A stretch of 64,000 nucleotides of DNA from Spongilla lacustris (GCA_949361645.1 OX442425.1:6947622-7011621); one strand, 5' to 3'; positions 27,308-34,112 are shown, counted from the stretch's first letter. The notes: generated by a model from the letters alone, not told the origin. Numbers and translations are program-made.

Positions 27308-28636
27308 CACCATTGCGTTACCATGGCTCCAATGGGGGGGGGTGCCGTTGTGTTACCATGGCTACAACTGGGGGGCACCATTGTGTTACCATGGCTACAA
27401 CTGGGGGGCACCGTTGTGTTACCATGGCTACAACTGGGGGCACCATTGTGTTACCATGGCTACAACTGGGGTGCTGTTGTGTTACCATGACAGTTACATT
27501 ACTTGCTACTGGGGTCAAAGCATAACTGGCGGTAGCAACGAAATTGCCAACGCAAAGCTGGCAGGTAAGTAGACTCTATGTGAGGTACCCTTACAATGCA
27601 TGTTGTCTCCACAGAGGCTACATGTAAATGTCCTTGTGAGGTATATGGCTTCTGGCATACCAGTGCATTTGAACAGTAGATCCACACATACACACACACA
27701 CACTTTCTCACACAGCAACAGATGCATGTAAACACATATAAGCACACACATGTACATGTTACTGTATGCGCATCAGTTAGTGACAATCCATTTCCAAATA
27801 TAAGTACATTATATATGTGGTAGCATAGAACTGCAAGTGGAATGTGTCAATAATTTATGTTTTGCCTACAATGTACCCAGGATACTGCAGGCCCCTCCCA
27901 CATGCTCTGACTCTCCCTCTCTCTCTCTCCTCCTTCCCTCCCCTCCCTCCTCCTCCTCCCCCTCCCCTCCCTCCTCCCCCTCCCCCTCCCCTCCCTCCAT
28001 TTCTTACTTCCTCTTCTTCTCATTTCCCCTGACACAGTCCATCTCCTTAATGTCACCTTCTGTGATAGCCTAGAGGTCAGAGGACAGTGATGCAAGCAAA
28101 TGATTACATCATATCACCACATCATGTGACTAAGTGGGTATGTGTGCTTTGGTCACGTGACAATGTACTCGTGGTCATGTGGTGCTTCTACATACTGTCA
28201 TGTGATGGTGTGGTCTTTGTACATGTAGTCACATGATGTAGTCACATGATGTAGTCACATGATGTAGTCACATGATGTAGTCACATGATGTACATGTACA
28301 TAGTCACATCATGTTGTGTGTTTGAACACTGGTGTAGTTGCACACTACGATGTAACGATCCAAACAAATTGATTGTGATCAGCTTCAGACATGCGCACAT
28401 GCACACATGCACACATGTGCACACATACATTGTACACACGCACACACACATGCACACATACACATGCACACATGTGCACACATACATCCGCACACACACA
28501 CGCACACACACATGCACACACGTGCACAAATACAGGACTCACCAGTAACTTTGATCCAGTGATTCCTTTTCTGGTGAACTCTGCTTTGCAATGCTCCAGC
28601 TTCAACTGAACCACACAACACACACCCAAAGAGATT

Positions 28637-28704
<68 letters not shown>

Positions 28705-30292
28705 CACACACATCACACTATTAAATGAGGTCAAGCCCATATTGTACAAGATATAAAAACCTCTCTGAGAATGTTAGTGGTATATAGGATTTGAAGGCAA
28801 TGATGGTGTAAAAAGGAAGGGAACAAGGGATCAATGATGATACAGAAAAAATTACGACAGTGCTAAATATAGGAGTATTCAATTTTTCTGTATCATCGTG
28901 TTTCCACTGCCATCAAATCCTATATACCACTAACTTTCTCAGAGAGAATGTTTTCATATCTTGTTTGTTTTATTAGTGACAGAGACTGTATTGCACAACC
29001 CAAATATAGATTTGTAAATACAACACCCAGCCGTTATGTCATGTTATTGTTGCCTAGCAACACAATGTTTACAGTTCTGTCACCTTTGCAGCTGTTCTAG
29101 ATCGAAACTGGCACGCTTCAAACCTAACGTAGGGCCTGACATTGGTAAATTTCTTAACCCTTTGATGCACTAGTCTGAATGCTCAGGCGATCACATGATC
29201 ATTACGCAGTGCATGATTGCGTGGCCATGTAACGCAGTGCTCATGTGATCACATGACGCAATACTCATGTGATCACATGAGGCAATGCTCATGTGATCAC
29301 GTGACGATTCTCATGTGATCACGTGACGATGCTCATGTGATCACGTGACGATGCTCATGTGATCACATGACCACAACACAGTGCTCACATGTGCACAGTT
29401 GGTTTTCAAAGAGCATAACCAAAATGCTATTAATAACCAGTGTGGAGATGGAGTGCATACAACACACATGCTGGCCAGTACAAAGTACAATACAATATCT
29501 TATTAGCACTGTTGGAACCCTGGATGAATTTCGTGAAGCGAGCTGTCTACTTTTAACAAGCACACAGCCATCAACAACTACCCCTGGCCCGGCACATGTG
29601 GACTAATCACATGCTATCAAGCCAGAGTTGACTTCATACAGGTGCTAGCAGGAAAGGCATAATTTCCTTTCTCATTAGTATTATTAAATTAGGTCTCTTC
29701 ACAACAAGTCTCACACAGCCCACACAAGGATGGCAGCTTCTAGCAAGGGAAGTAAAGCCGTTGTGGACTGGGGACTAGCCATGACTACCAAGGCCCCTTA
29801 TGACCCTATCTCCCCGCAGAGTACAGTACACAACTTTGTGTGCACAGTTGTTAATGTGTAGTCAGGTGTGTAATAAGGTATGCAGGTATGCAGGCTTGTG
29901 TGTACCTGTACGGGGAGGTTCCCCACAGATATTACTCCCCAAGCTCATAGCCCCCCCCCCCCCATATGTCTGGCATTGAAGAGAAGGGGAAAAAAAAAGG
30001 GGAAAAAAACTCCAAAAACTCCAACAACAGTAATACAATTTTTTTTTAAAAACAAAACAAAATGGAGGACTGGCATGGCAACTGTGATTGCAAACCTTCT
30101 CTGTACATACTCAAGGATTACAACACAATGGTCTATGTGTGGTCCCGCATTAACCTTGGTTAACCAGTTAACCTTCATTGTACATGAACGTTGCCATGGT
30201 CACCAGTACAAAGGAGAACTTACAGATTCCAACCACAAGATGACTTCGCCCATGTTCCATGCACTGATGTCCTGCTCTGAGTATGAAGACAT
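3838..30292 (-). CDS. SLP-76/BLNK-like adaptor: SAM, phosphotyrosine motifs, Pro-rich linker, SH2
   Basis: Exons rebuilt by hand (minus strand, 5' to 3'): 30292-30224, 28605-28543, 28069-28034, 26949-26870, 26522-26341, 25009-24888, 24429-24405, 24343-24269, 23254-23217, 22677-22649, 21048-21011, 20844 (or 20892)-20743, 20379-20305, 20197-20164, 19597-19044, 18932-18707, 17467-17427, 17044-16993, 16276-16224, 12795-12693, 12521-12463, 11769-11694, 11307-11243, 8759-6509, 6189-6086, 4621-4533, 4146-4101, 3927-3838. All have GT-AG borders. Phases match at every junction except exon 11 to 12. The product is about 1590 residues: SAM domain, acidic and proline-rich linker with eight tyrosine motifs (SDIYD, EDYKP, EIYDLP, EIYDVP, EIYDTG, QIYDGA, EIYDTG, EIYDNG), a long KP-repeat exon, and a C-terminal SH2 domain. 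In vertebrates this layout defines SLP-76 (LCP2) and BLNK, cytosolic scaffolds phosphorylated by Syk/Tec-type kinases downstream of immune receptors. It is three times longer than SLP-76. A cytosolic tyrosine-kinase scaffold role is inference. Confidence 0.85.
6509..8759 (-). CDS. Giant proline/lysine-rich exon of the adaptor (exon 24)
   Basis: This single exon encodes 750 residues that are almost all Pro, Lys, Ser, Glu and Asp, so the region is expected to be disordered. It enters after CCTTTCACAG in phase 0 and leaves at TCAT|gtaaga in phase 1; the next exon (6189) accepts that phase. The open frame runs on to a stop at 6492, but the donor at 6508 is preferred because splicing there gives the SH2 domain. 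The first 120 residues hold [13 protein letters not shown]. The middle holds an 11-residue repeat alternating [11 protein letters not shown] and [11 protein letters not shown]. Such PxxPxK strings are typical SH3 ligands, and R-x-x-K occurs as RPGK, the minimal core bound by Gads-type SH3 domains. SH3 binding is inferred. Confidence 0.85.
7205..7735 (-). repeat. 33-bp coding minisatellite within exon 24
   Basis: About sixteen tandem 33-base units encode [11 protein letters not shown] or [11 protein letters not shown]. Over much of the array they alternate strictly as a 66-base higher-order unit. Unit length is a multiple of three, so the frame stays open. The few substitutions (SRP, YKP, FKP at the serine position) show that the copies are young. 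Length variation between individuals is likely. Confidence 0.9.
9964..10730 (+). pseudogene. LINE-type polyprotein C-terminal remnant, antisense in intron
   Basis: Plus-strand frames give a connected but frame-broken series of blocks. They are [17 protein letters not shown]; then [13 protein letters not shown] (a zinc-ribbon-like Cys/His block) with GYPSIQHN and [13 protein letters not shown]; then [16 protein letters not shown]; then [14 protein letters not shown]; and finally LSFSLL. This order is that of the C-terminus of invertebrate non-LTR retroelement polyproteins that I recognise. At least two frame changes and internal stops mean it is dead. It lies opposite to the host gene, inside its intron. 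The tandem array at 10737 begins right at its 3' end. Confidence 0.8.
10737..11097. repeat. 27-bp minisatellite (CACATCCTCCTCCCCATACC...)
   Basis: About thirteen copies of a 27-base unit made of a CTCC-rich part and CATACCATCATGG. The unit length is a multiple of three, which keeps all three plus-strand frames and two minus-strand frames open for over 100 codons. None of these is a gene. Confidence 0.95.
11243..11769 (-). CDS. Adaptor exon pair 22/23 (module EEIYDNG)
   Basis: Exon 22 (11769-11694, phase 0 to 1) encodes a proline-rich start ([13 protein letters not shown]) and ends in NEEIYDNG. Exon 23 (11307-11243, phase 1 to 0) encodes [15 protein letters not shown] and ends in VKEP. The glycine/aspartate codon is split across the intron. 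Donor GGAG|gtcagt is shared with exons 16 and 18. This is the most C-terminal of five tandem two-exon modules; the tyrosine would be a Src/Syk-type phosphorylation and SH2-docking site. Confidence 0.85.
12463..12795 (-). CDS. Adaptor exon pair 20/21 (module EEIYDTG)
   Basis: Exon 20 (12795-12693, phase 0 to 1) encodes [14 protein letters not shown]... and ends in [11 protein letters not shown]. Exon 21 (12521-12463, phase 1 to 0) encodes [20 protein letters not shown]. It has the same phase pattern and the same acidic-then-proline layout as pair 22/23, which points to exon-pair duplication. The intron donor reads gttggt, weaker than in the other modules. Confidence 0.85.
12800..14825. other. 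Left part of intron 19; no gene recognised
   Basis: Mixed unique-looking DNA with short frames on both strands (for example minus 13370-13038 and plus 14098-14298). None shows a family motif, a splice context or an acceptable link to the flanking exons. It could be a very old transposon remnant. Confidence 0.45.
14830..16050. repeat. Two-phase (CACACATACAGCCATG) minisatellite, 1.2 kb
   Basis: From 14830 to about 15590 the period is 16 bases (variants of acacatgcagccatgc and acacatacagccatgc). From about 15595 to 16050 it is 20 bases, lengthened by one more ACAC. Neither unit contains a stop codon on either strand, and neither length is divisible by three, so all six frames stay open for about 400 codons. 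These are not genes. The array lies in intron 19 of the adaptor gene. Confidence 0.95.
16119..16195. repeat. Spacer-free palindrome in intron 19
   Basis: Arms of about 38 bases (TAACAGGTAGTGTGAAAAGC... and its complement ending CACACCACCTGTTA) meet without a loop at 16157/16158 (CGTAGC|GCTACG). There is one single-base length difference and one mismatch between the arms. It lies 29 bases from the donor of exon 19. Confidence 0.9.
16224..17044 (-). CDS. Adaptor exon pair 18/19 (module EQIYDGA)
   Basis: Exon 18 (17044-16993, phase 0 to 1) encodes [17 protein letters not shown]. Exon 19 (16276-16224, phase 1 to 0) encodes [18 protein letters not shown]. The split codon after the tyrosine motif and the donor GGAG|gtcagt match the other modules. 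The KPPLP core is a minimal SH3 ligand. Confidence 0.85.
16315..16765. repeat. 18-bp minisatellite (CACCAGCACCCCCACATGTGG) beside exon 19
   Basis: About 24 copies of an 18-base unit (17-base variants occur) between exons 18 and 19, beginning about 40 bases upstream of the exon 19 acceptor. It creates open frames such as repeated T-C-G-T-S-T-P on the plus strand, which are not genes. Confidence 0.9.
17427..18932 (-). CDS. Adaptor exon pair 16/17 (module EEIYDTG)
   Basis: Exon 16 (18932-18707, phase 0 to 1) encodes [19 protein letters not shown], then about seven [13 protein letters not shown] repeats, and ends in [13 protein letters not shown]. Exon 17 (17467-17427, phase 1 to 0) encodes [14 protein letters not shown]. 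The acidic run just before the tyrosine is the kind of sequence Syk-family kinases prefer; that is family knowledge, not shown here. Confidence 0.85.
17480..17572. repeat. 18-bp repeat (AGAGCACGGTTAATTAAA) next to exon 17 acceptor
   Basis: Five near-perfect copies lie immediately upstream (on the minus strand) of the exon 17 polypyrimidine tract and acceptor at 17468. Confidence 0.95.
17600..18640. other. Intron 16; AT-rich with a 24-26 bp array
   Basis: Mostly AT-rich DNA without a gene. Positions about 18236-18545 contain roughly eleven copies of a unit like GGTCACATGACATATTGATACTCAT. The unit includes CATGTGACC, a palindrome-like element also seen in the arrays at 28.2 and 29.2 kb. Confidence 0.7.
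19044..20197 (-). CDS. Adaptor exon pair 14/15 (module DEIYDVP) with KMEPK repeat
   Basis: Exon 14 (20197-20164, phase 0 to 1) encodes [15 protein letters not shown] is a good consensus for SH2 domains that select YxxP, as used by SLP-76 and BLNK tyrosines. Exon 15 (19597-19044, phase 1 to 0) starts [17 protein letters not shown], expands into a [14 protein letters not shown] repeat and ends near GSKVGSK. The donor AAAG|gttaaa at 19044 is preferred because the next exon enters in phase 0; an earlier AAG|gtgggg in the same phase is possible. Confidence 0.8.
19110..19510 (-). repeat. 42-bp coding minisatellite in exon 15
   Basis: Eight or more near-identical 42-base units encode a 14-residue Met-Glu-Pro-Lys repeat rich in lysine and glutamate, plus shorter 18-base KMEPKG units at the 5' side. 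The period is a multiple of three, so the frame survives expansion. Confidence 0.9.
19600..20163. other. Intron 14 with (CA)n-like tracts
   Basis: No gene. TACATGTA-type palindromes occur at 19690-19790, a G run at 19791-19810, and CACACA/TTCACACA tracts at 20010-20155 that come to within 10 bases of the exon 14 donor. Confidence 0.6.
20305..20892 (-). CDS. Adaptor exons 12-13 (EIYDLP motif)
   Basis: Exon 13 (20379-20305, phase 0 to 0) encodes [20 protein letters not shown] followed by QGEDS; EIYDLP is a strong SH2-docking motif after an acidic run. Exon 12 ends at 20743 in phase 0 and reads [20 protein letters not shown] and onward to GAAATAE. Its acceptor is either 20844 (TTGCAG|AGT) or 20892 (TTACAG|GCA). 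Both are phase 0, whereas exon 11 leaves in phase 1, so this one junction does not fit as modelled. Confidence 0.65.
20387..20672. repeat. 19-bp repeat built on the exon 13 acceptor tract
   Basis: About fifteen copies of ATGCACAAGAGATGAAGGT. Read on the minus strand this is ACCTTCATCTCTTGTGCAT, and the copy nearest exon 13 supplies its pyrimidine-rich tract, directly before the acceptor TGTAG at 20380. Confidence 0.9.
21011..23254 (-). CDS. Adaptor exons 9-11 (short linker exons)
   Basis: Exons 23254-23217, 22677-22649 and 21048-21011 total 105 bases. In the frame set by upstream exons they read [23 protein letters not shown], then [12 protein letters not shown], a polar linker. A second frame is also open through all three ([12 protein letters not shown]..., [16 protein letters not shown]...), is helix-like and would join exon 12 in phase 0, but it needs a different exit phase from exon 8. 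The order of exons is firm; the reading frame of this segment is not settled. Confidence 0.6.
21066..21605. repeat. 17-18 bp G-rich array (ACATGGAGGGGTGGGTA)
   Basis: About thirty copies with and without one extra A, in intron 11 starting 18 bases upstream of the exon 11 acceptor. Runs of GGGG and GGG at this spacing could form G-quadruplexes on the plus strand. Confidence 0.9.
21606..22648. other. Intron 10; no gene seen
   Basis: Contains three copies of CACTGCAGGATACACACAATCCT near 21940-22000, palindromic TACATGTA tracts and a run of about 18 G at 22484-22501. A possible donor CAACAAG|gtatgt lies near 22400 (minus strand), but no acceptor gives an open exon in the needed phase. Confidence 0.5.
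23720..23890. repeat. 23-bp repeat (ATAGGATACCCCAGCATACTACC), seven copies
   Basis: Seven essentially perfect head-to-tail copies in intron 8, followed by a T run. The identity of the copies implies very recent expansion. Confidence 0.95.
24269..26522 (-). CDS. Adaptor exons 5-8 (SDIYD and EDYKP motifs, acidic linker)
   Basis: Exon 5 (26522-26341, phase 2 to 1) runs from [20 protein letters not shown] through [17 protein letters not shown] and ends GGPSDIY. Exon 6 (25009-24888, phase 1 to 0) continues [20 protein letters not shown] and ends NGFQGDE. Exon 7 (24429-24405, 25 bases) gives GNDSFEDS. Exon 8 (24343-24269) gives [12 protein letters not shown], a glycine run and VEPQP. The first tyrosine is reconstituted over the exon 5/6 junction (SDIY|DC). 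Acidic tyrosine-bearing blocks right after the SAM domain are also found in SLP-76. Confidence 0.8.
24470..24735. repeat. 11-bp/24-bp array (ACTACTGGACC)
   Basis: Nested repeat in the intron between exons 6 and 7: ACTACTGGACC doubled, then joined with ACATACACT or CTTACACT to form a longer unit, about a dozen copies. Confidence 0.9.
24783..24885. repeat. Short array grown from the exon 6 splice donor
   Basis: Five to six copies of GGGGGAGGTGGTTACCA. On the minus strand each reads TGGTAACCACCTCCCC, and the first copy includes the true donor GAG|gtaacc at 24887. The repeated copies keep GGTAACC. Confidence 0.85.
25490..26340. repeat. 44-bp array duplicating the exon 5 splice donor
   Basis: About twenty units combine CCATAGATATCACCATCCCT with CACTCCTCCCCAGACCATCC. 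Read on the minus strand each unit contains GATATCTATGGTGAGGGATGG, the same bases as the end of exon 5 and its donor (GATATCTATG|gtgagg). The array starts directly at that donor and fills most of the intron. Confidence 0.95.
26523..26869. other. Intron 4, (GTGTGTACGGTGTTAGG)n
   Basis: Irregular GT-rich tandem repeat at about 26540-26790; no gene. Confidence 0.8.
26870..30292 (-). CDS. SAM-domain exons of the adaptor (exons 1-4)
   Basis: Exon 1 (30292-30224) starts at ATG and gives [20 protein letters not shown] then LES. Exon 2 (28605-28543) gives [20 protein letters not shown] then L. Exon 3 (28069-28034) gives [12 protein letters not shown]. Exon 4 (26949-26870) gives [18 protein letters not shown] plus a basic KKKRPLKF tail. 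Joined, this has the SAM pattern: W-x-x-x-x-V-x-x-W-L helix 1, F...I.G..LL, T..D(L/I)..M, and a final L..VL..L helix. SLP-76 also begins with a SAM domain, followed by LSQ-type helix 5. The linker between exons 3 and 4 is about four residues shorter than usual, so a tiny exon could have been missed. An acceptor four bases earlier in exon 4 is possible but breaks the phase. Confidence 0.85.
26970..28030. other. Intron 3, with CATGGCTAC/G-run array
   Basis: Positions about 27195-27495 hold seven to eight copies of TTACCATGGCTACAACTGGGG, one of them carrying a run of over 30 G at 27270-27304. Positions 27905-28000 are a C/T-rich (CTCCCTCC)n tract that supplies a pyrimidine-rich strand. No gene. 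Confidence 0.7.
28210..28542. repeat. Intron 2 repeats: TAGTCACATGATG and CACATGCACA
   Basis: About seven copies of GATGTAGTCACAT at 28225-28300, then an irregular CACACATGCACAC tract at 28395-28530 that reaches to about 10 bases from the exon 2 donor. A (CA)n run of about 60 bases lies at 28640-28702, just upstream of exon 2. Confidence 0.85.
28746..28964. mobile_element. Foldback/MITE-like element, 219 bp
   Basis: Left arm 28746-28803 (ACAAGATATAAAAACCTCTC...) and right arm 28908-28964 are inverted copies with few differences and share CTGAGAA and GTGGTATATAGGATTTGA. The internal part has a shorter inverted pair around TGATACAGAAAAA / TTTTTCTGTATCA. No coding capacity. Target-site duplication not resolved. 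Confidence 0.8.
29167..29372. repeat. 20-bp array (GCTCATGTGATCACGTGACGAT)
   Basis: Seven to eight units, each with the palindrome TGTGATCACGTGA or CATGTGATCACATG. Lies in intron 1 of the adaptor gene. CACGTG is an E-box; whether this matters is unknown. Confidence 0.9.
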
Positions 30293-30639
30293 CTAGAAAG
30301 AAGAGGTAATGTGAAGAGAGGAAGGGCTGTGGTGTGTGTGCATGTGTGTGTGGTGTGTGAGGTATGTGTGTGTGGTGTGTGTGGTATGTGTGTGTGTGTG
30401 CATCTACCTACTCCTACAACCTGGGGGGGGGGGGGGATATATGAGGTGTACACACTGTATATAGAGGGATATGAATGACGTTGTGGAGGAATGAGGGTGT
30501 GGTCTGATACCAAGTGTATTTAATTAGTCAACTAATGTTCCATTAATGAACAATATGTATTGTACATGTATACACACATTGCGCAGCATGGACTGTGAAG
30601 GTGTGATAAAGGGTTAAAACGGGAAGGCCACACGAGGGG

Positions 30640-30667
30640 ATCGAATGAATGAATGAATGAATGAATA
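30640..30667. repeat. (GAAT)n microsatellite
   Basis: Six perfect GAAT repeats; a run of about 25 G follows at 30897-30922. Confidence 0.9.
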
Positions 30668-31269
30668 CGCTTTGGTGGCCACAGAGAAGGGGAGATGCCA
30701 TGAAGTAACGTGCAGGAGGGTACTAGTAGAGGCCAAATTGGGCCTGCGTGAAGCAGGGATACATTTATATTATATTATTTATACATATTTATTATGATTA
30801 TATGAATGGATCAGAAAGGTCGGAGCGAATGGGGATGGATTGGGTACGGCAGAAAGGGGCGGCCGGGGAGAGAAAAGACGAGGCATGAGTAGGAGAGGGG
30901 GGGGGGGGGGGGGGGGGGGGGGCGGGTAAGTGGCAGGAAGATGCTAAGGGTGGTGGTGGTGGAGGTGGTGCCTGGTGGAAGAATGTGAGGGAAACAGCTG
31001 CTGTTTTCGACACCTAAAAGGTGACGAGTCGAGCTCGGAACAAAAGTGCCCCTATTCGCACTTGGCGGGGAAGGGTAAAATAGGGTTAAGACGTAGATGG
31101 GATCAAGATCAAGATTAATGTACCAAAACCATAAGGTGCGCTTCATGAAAGGCATTCTACCTGCCGCCAACGCTCCATCGCGGTCCCACCCCCTTCCTCC
31201 CGCGAAGGTTAACAGCACATACTAAACCCAAACAAACATATGTAAATAAATAATCACGTCTATCCTTAC

Positions 31270-31310
31270 CGTTGGCTGCGGCTTTGCGATCGCGTATCCA
31301 AAGGGTTTGT
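31270..31310 (-). other. Possible 5' untranslated exon of the adaptor gene
   Basis: The adaptor ATG at 30292 lies directly behind a splice acceptor (TTTCTAG|ATG), so an upstream untranslated exon is expected. The sequence ending CCGCAGCCAACG|gtaagg, with donor at 31269, is the best candidate. It sits in a relatively GC-rich island (31000-31330), which would fit a promoter. The 5' edge is unknown. Confidence 0.4.
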
Positions 31311-31421
31311 TCTCAAGGTAAGGTGGGCGGTTAAAGATAAACAAAGCAATTGTCCGTCACGCCCACAGCCATACATTAATTTATGACGTTGTACAATAAT
31401 AGCCGGACTTGGGGTTGACAG

Positions 31422-31650
31422 CATAGGCGGATCCAGGGGGGGTGCCTAGGGTGCCCGTGCACCACCCTCCAAGGTCCAGTATTAATTACTATTTTCAGAA
31501 TCTAAATTGTCTGTTTGTGAATCCAACTTATATTACTCAAAAGAGGCTGTATACATATATGAGCAGTTAATGCGCTTGTAATTTACCGTGCCCCTCCCTT
31601 CATTAATATTCATGTGCACCACCCAGCCAAAAATCCTGGATCCGCCTATG
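31422..31650. mobile_element. Small non-autonomous DNA element with 5-bp duplication
   Basis: A 229-base element with perfect 16-base terminal inverted repeats (CATAGGCGGATCCAGG / CCTGGATCCGCCTATG), flanked by GACAG at 31417-31421 and 31651-31655. No open frame. The sequence within the ends matches the widespread 'CATAGGCGGATCCAGG' kind of invertebrate MITE. Confidence 0.85.
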
Positions 31651-32029
31651 GACAGTATTGTATTTCTTTTGTTGTTCCTAATAATTAATATACTGTATGA
31701 AAACTACACAAAAATATATATATATATATGTATACAAGAACCGGCAAAACACAAAGTAAAGAAATAACATAAACGGGTTGACCAAACCAACTTAGTCCAT
31801 GTAACCGGGGAGCCCAACTCCATCATTAATGTCCATCACGTACTTGTCACCGTGCACTCTCCTCCATTTGATTCTAGAGCCACGAAGACAAAGATTACTT
31901 GCCTAAGAATGGCGAAGGACATCTAGGCTCTGACCCAGCCCAATTGAATAGGCATTACTTAAGATACGCAAATCCACAGTATTACCTATCTCACACCTAC
32001 GGTATACACTCTACCTACAACAATAACAT

Positions 32030-32981
32030 CAGGGGCGGCGGAGCAGGGGGGCTATTGCCTCCCCAAATATATATCGAGGTGGGGGGGCTCAGCCCCCCTT
32101 GTGCTACCATCAGGTTATGAATAACTTTAATCTTATTGCGAGCGCGTGTTCTCCGAGATTGCTGTACTGCTTGTGACTGTGAGTTTAGTCTCGCAAGCCT
32201 GACAATGGATTGGGGACCAGGATAAGTACTAAATGTCTTGCTCCCCAGTCCATTGTAATCAATAACGAAGTAGGTCTGGCTTGCAAGGCTAACTGTGAAT
32301 GACTTATTTATCGGTGTTTTGTTTGGGTGTGCATGTGTATACGGATGAAATGAATTAAGGCAGGTTCTATTGCTTGAATGATGGTCCGTTCCGAAGAAAG
32401 ATACTAAAGGCAAGGGTTACAACTAAGTGCGGTTTTGAATTGGGGGAACGAATTCGAAGAGAGTAGTTCTGTGAGTTGTCGAGGCAGTACCCTTAAAAAC
32501 TACAAGACATCAAAATCAAACGCAAGTATAGACATAATTTACCTATTTGAGATCCTCCATGACAGAACTGAAGAAGATTTAATAACTGCTTCATCTTGCA
32601 TGTGCATAAAGAGCTAGCAATCTGGAGGATGTAGTCAAGGAATTAAATGATTATGCAGCGAATTCGGTACATTTCCCACCAAAAAAAAAATGGCCCGTGT
32701 TTAAACGAGCGTATTGACATAATCATGAAATCATGAACGCAGTTGCGTGCTATTCTTTAAAATCTTGTTGGAGTACCGGTTCTTTTCTGAAATGCCGTTG
32801 AAACAGGGTACGCGGAAGCATGAACAATTACGAAGATACGCTTGTTTTTTAAAACACGGACCATTTTTTTTCCGGTGGGGGCAGTGGGAGGGGGGTACGG
32901 TACGCGCATGGGTATGAATATAATTATCTTTTTAACCACTGCGCATGCCCCCCCAAATATGGACACCCTCCGCCGCCCCTG
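32030..32981. mobile_element. Non-autonomous DNA element, 952 bp, 5-bp duplication
   Basis: Perfect 14-base terminal inverted repeats CAGGGGCGGCGGAG / CTCCGCCGCCCCTG, flanked by AACAT at 32025-32029 and 32982-32986. No transposase recognised inside. CAGGGG ends with 5-base duplications would fit the hAT5-type group; that is an inference. Confidence 0.85.
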
Positions 32982-33195
32982 AACATGCACTGTTTACAGA
33001 GAGCTAGACAGGATGGCTCGAGAATTTTCTCTCACAAGCAGGGTTGCCGAAGGCCAGTCCGGCCTGCCAGGTCGGCCTGCCAGGCCGGACATTTAGCTTG
33101 GCCTGGCAGGCCGGACCGTGACCTGACAGGCCGGCAGGCCGGGATCCACCCACTTATTATAATAAATTATTAATTCATTTCGCGATGTCTATAGC

Positions 33196-33740
33196 TATAT
33201 ATGGGACAGTTTCCGAGATAGCTTCCTAACATTATAAAATAATCGTGTTATAACATTTGAATTGCTGTATCTGCCGAACAATAAAGGCTATCGACTTCCT
33301 ATTTTCAACACTTCATACTACACCATTGCCCTAGGGTAAAATACATTTTTGCGTCTTGTACCATCATTGCAACGTTCGATAACCCACCAGGTTCAAACCC
33401 AACATAACTTTCTATAGGAGTAATCAAATCGCTTCAAATTCGGTTTTAGGTAGAGAGGTCCTATATCTATCGACTTGTTCTGTTCGTTAATTTTTATGCC
33501 ATCCGTTACGGAGATATAGTTGAACAAACTGTACATGCAAGCGGGACGCGATTTGCCCAAATCATCGGCGCGAGTCGAGCGGGAAAATGTGCACGTACGT
33601 AGTTTGTTCATAGATAATAGAGTCTACTCTATTATCTATGGCTATCTCCGTAATGGATGGCATAAAAATTAAGATATAGGACCTCTCTACCTACAAACCG
33701 AATTTGAAGCGATTTGATTACTCCTACAGATACAGAAACT
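33196..33740. mobile_element. Truncated copy of the 12-kb transposon ends, nested in the hAT element
   Basis: From TATATGGGACAGTTTCC at 33198 to about 33620 the sequence matches the left inverted repeat at 39635-40068. From 33640 to 33735 a short stretch matches the right one (GACCTCTCTACCTACAAACC...). The two halves meet at a hairpin TAGATAATAGAG / CTCTATTATCTA at 33610-33645. This is a foldback deletion derivative. It must be younger than the hAT element because it lies within it. Confidence 0.75.
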
Positions 33741-33812
33741 GATCATGAGTCTGAGATACATAACATGCAGTGATGCAAACAGTGCGCTTGCTATCTAAAT
33801 ACTTGTAATTAA

Positions 33813-33929
33813 CTATGCATTGTGCTTCAGCATGACACACGCCTCCAAACGTTGAGGGAGAAGGTTCCATCTCTGGCGCTGTTGAATCAGCTTAGCTCGC
33901 GAAAACACCCGCTCGGACGGAGCTGAAGT
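33813..33929 (-). pseudogene. hAT transposase C-terminal dimerisation domain remnant
   Basis: The minus-strand frame reads TSAPSERVFSRAKL, then RQRWNLLPQRLEACVMLKHN and a stop. SAPSERVFS and N-L-L-P-x-x-L-E are the signature of the hAT C-terminal (Dimer_Tnp_hAT) domain, ending normally at the stop. Only about 38 residues remain. Confidence 0.85.
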
Positions 33930-34112
33930 ATGAATCTTTAATAAATTGTTTAATAATATCATAATGTTTTGTGGTTAGCCATGAATTTTTAATAAATTGT
34001 TTAATAACATTAATTTATCCGACCTGGCAGGCCGGCCTGGCAGGCCGGGGCTGTCAGGCCGGCCGGTCACAGGCCGGACCCCGGCCTGACTTTCGGCAAC
34101 CCTGCTCACAAG

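Larger units (their letters stand above)
33039..34104 (-). mobile_element. hAT-superfamily element remnant with 8-bp target duplication
   Basis: The ends are CAGGGTTGCCGAA and TTCGGCAACCCTG, flanked by identical CTCACAAG at 33031-33038 and 34105-34112, the 8-base duplication typical of hAT. Subterminal regions are dense in GGCCTGCCAGGCC motifs, the usual clustered transposase sites. A C-terminal transposase remnant lies inside on the minus strand (33929-33813), and another element has inserted at about 33196-33740. The rest of the transposase is gone. Confidence 0.9.

Noticed and set aside
29731..29862. Small plus-strand frame [20 protein letters not shown]
   Set aside because: Only 43 codons, no domain recognised, and inside intron 1 of the adaptor on the opposite strand; too little to call a gene.
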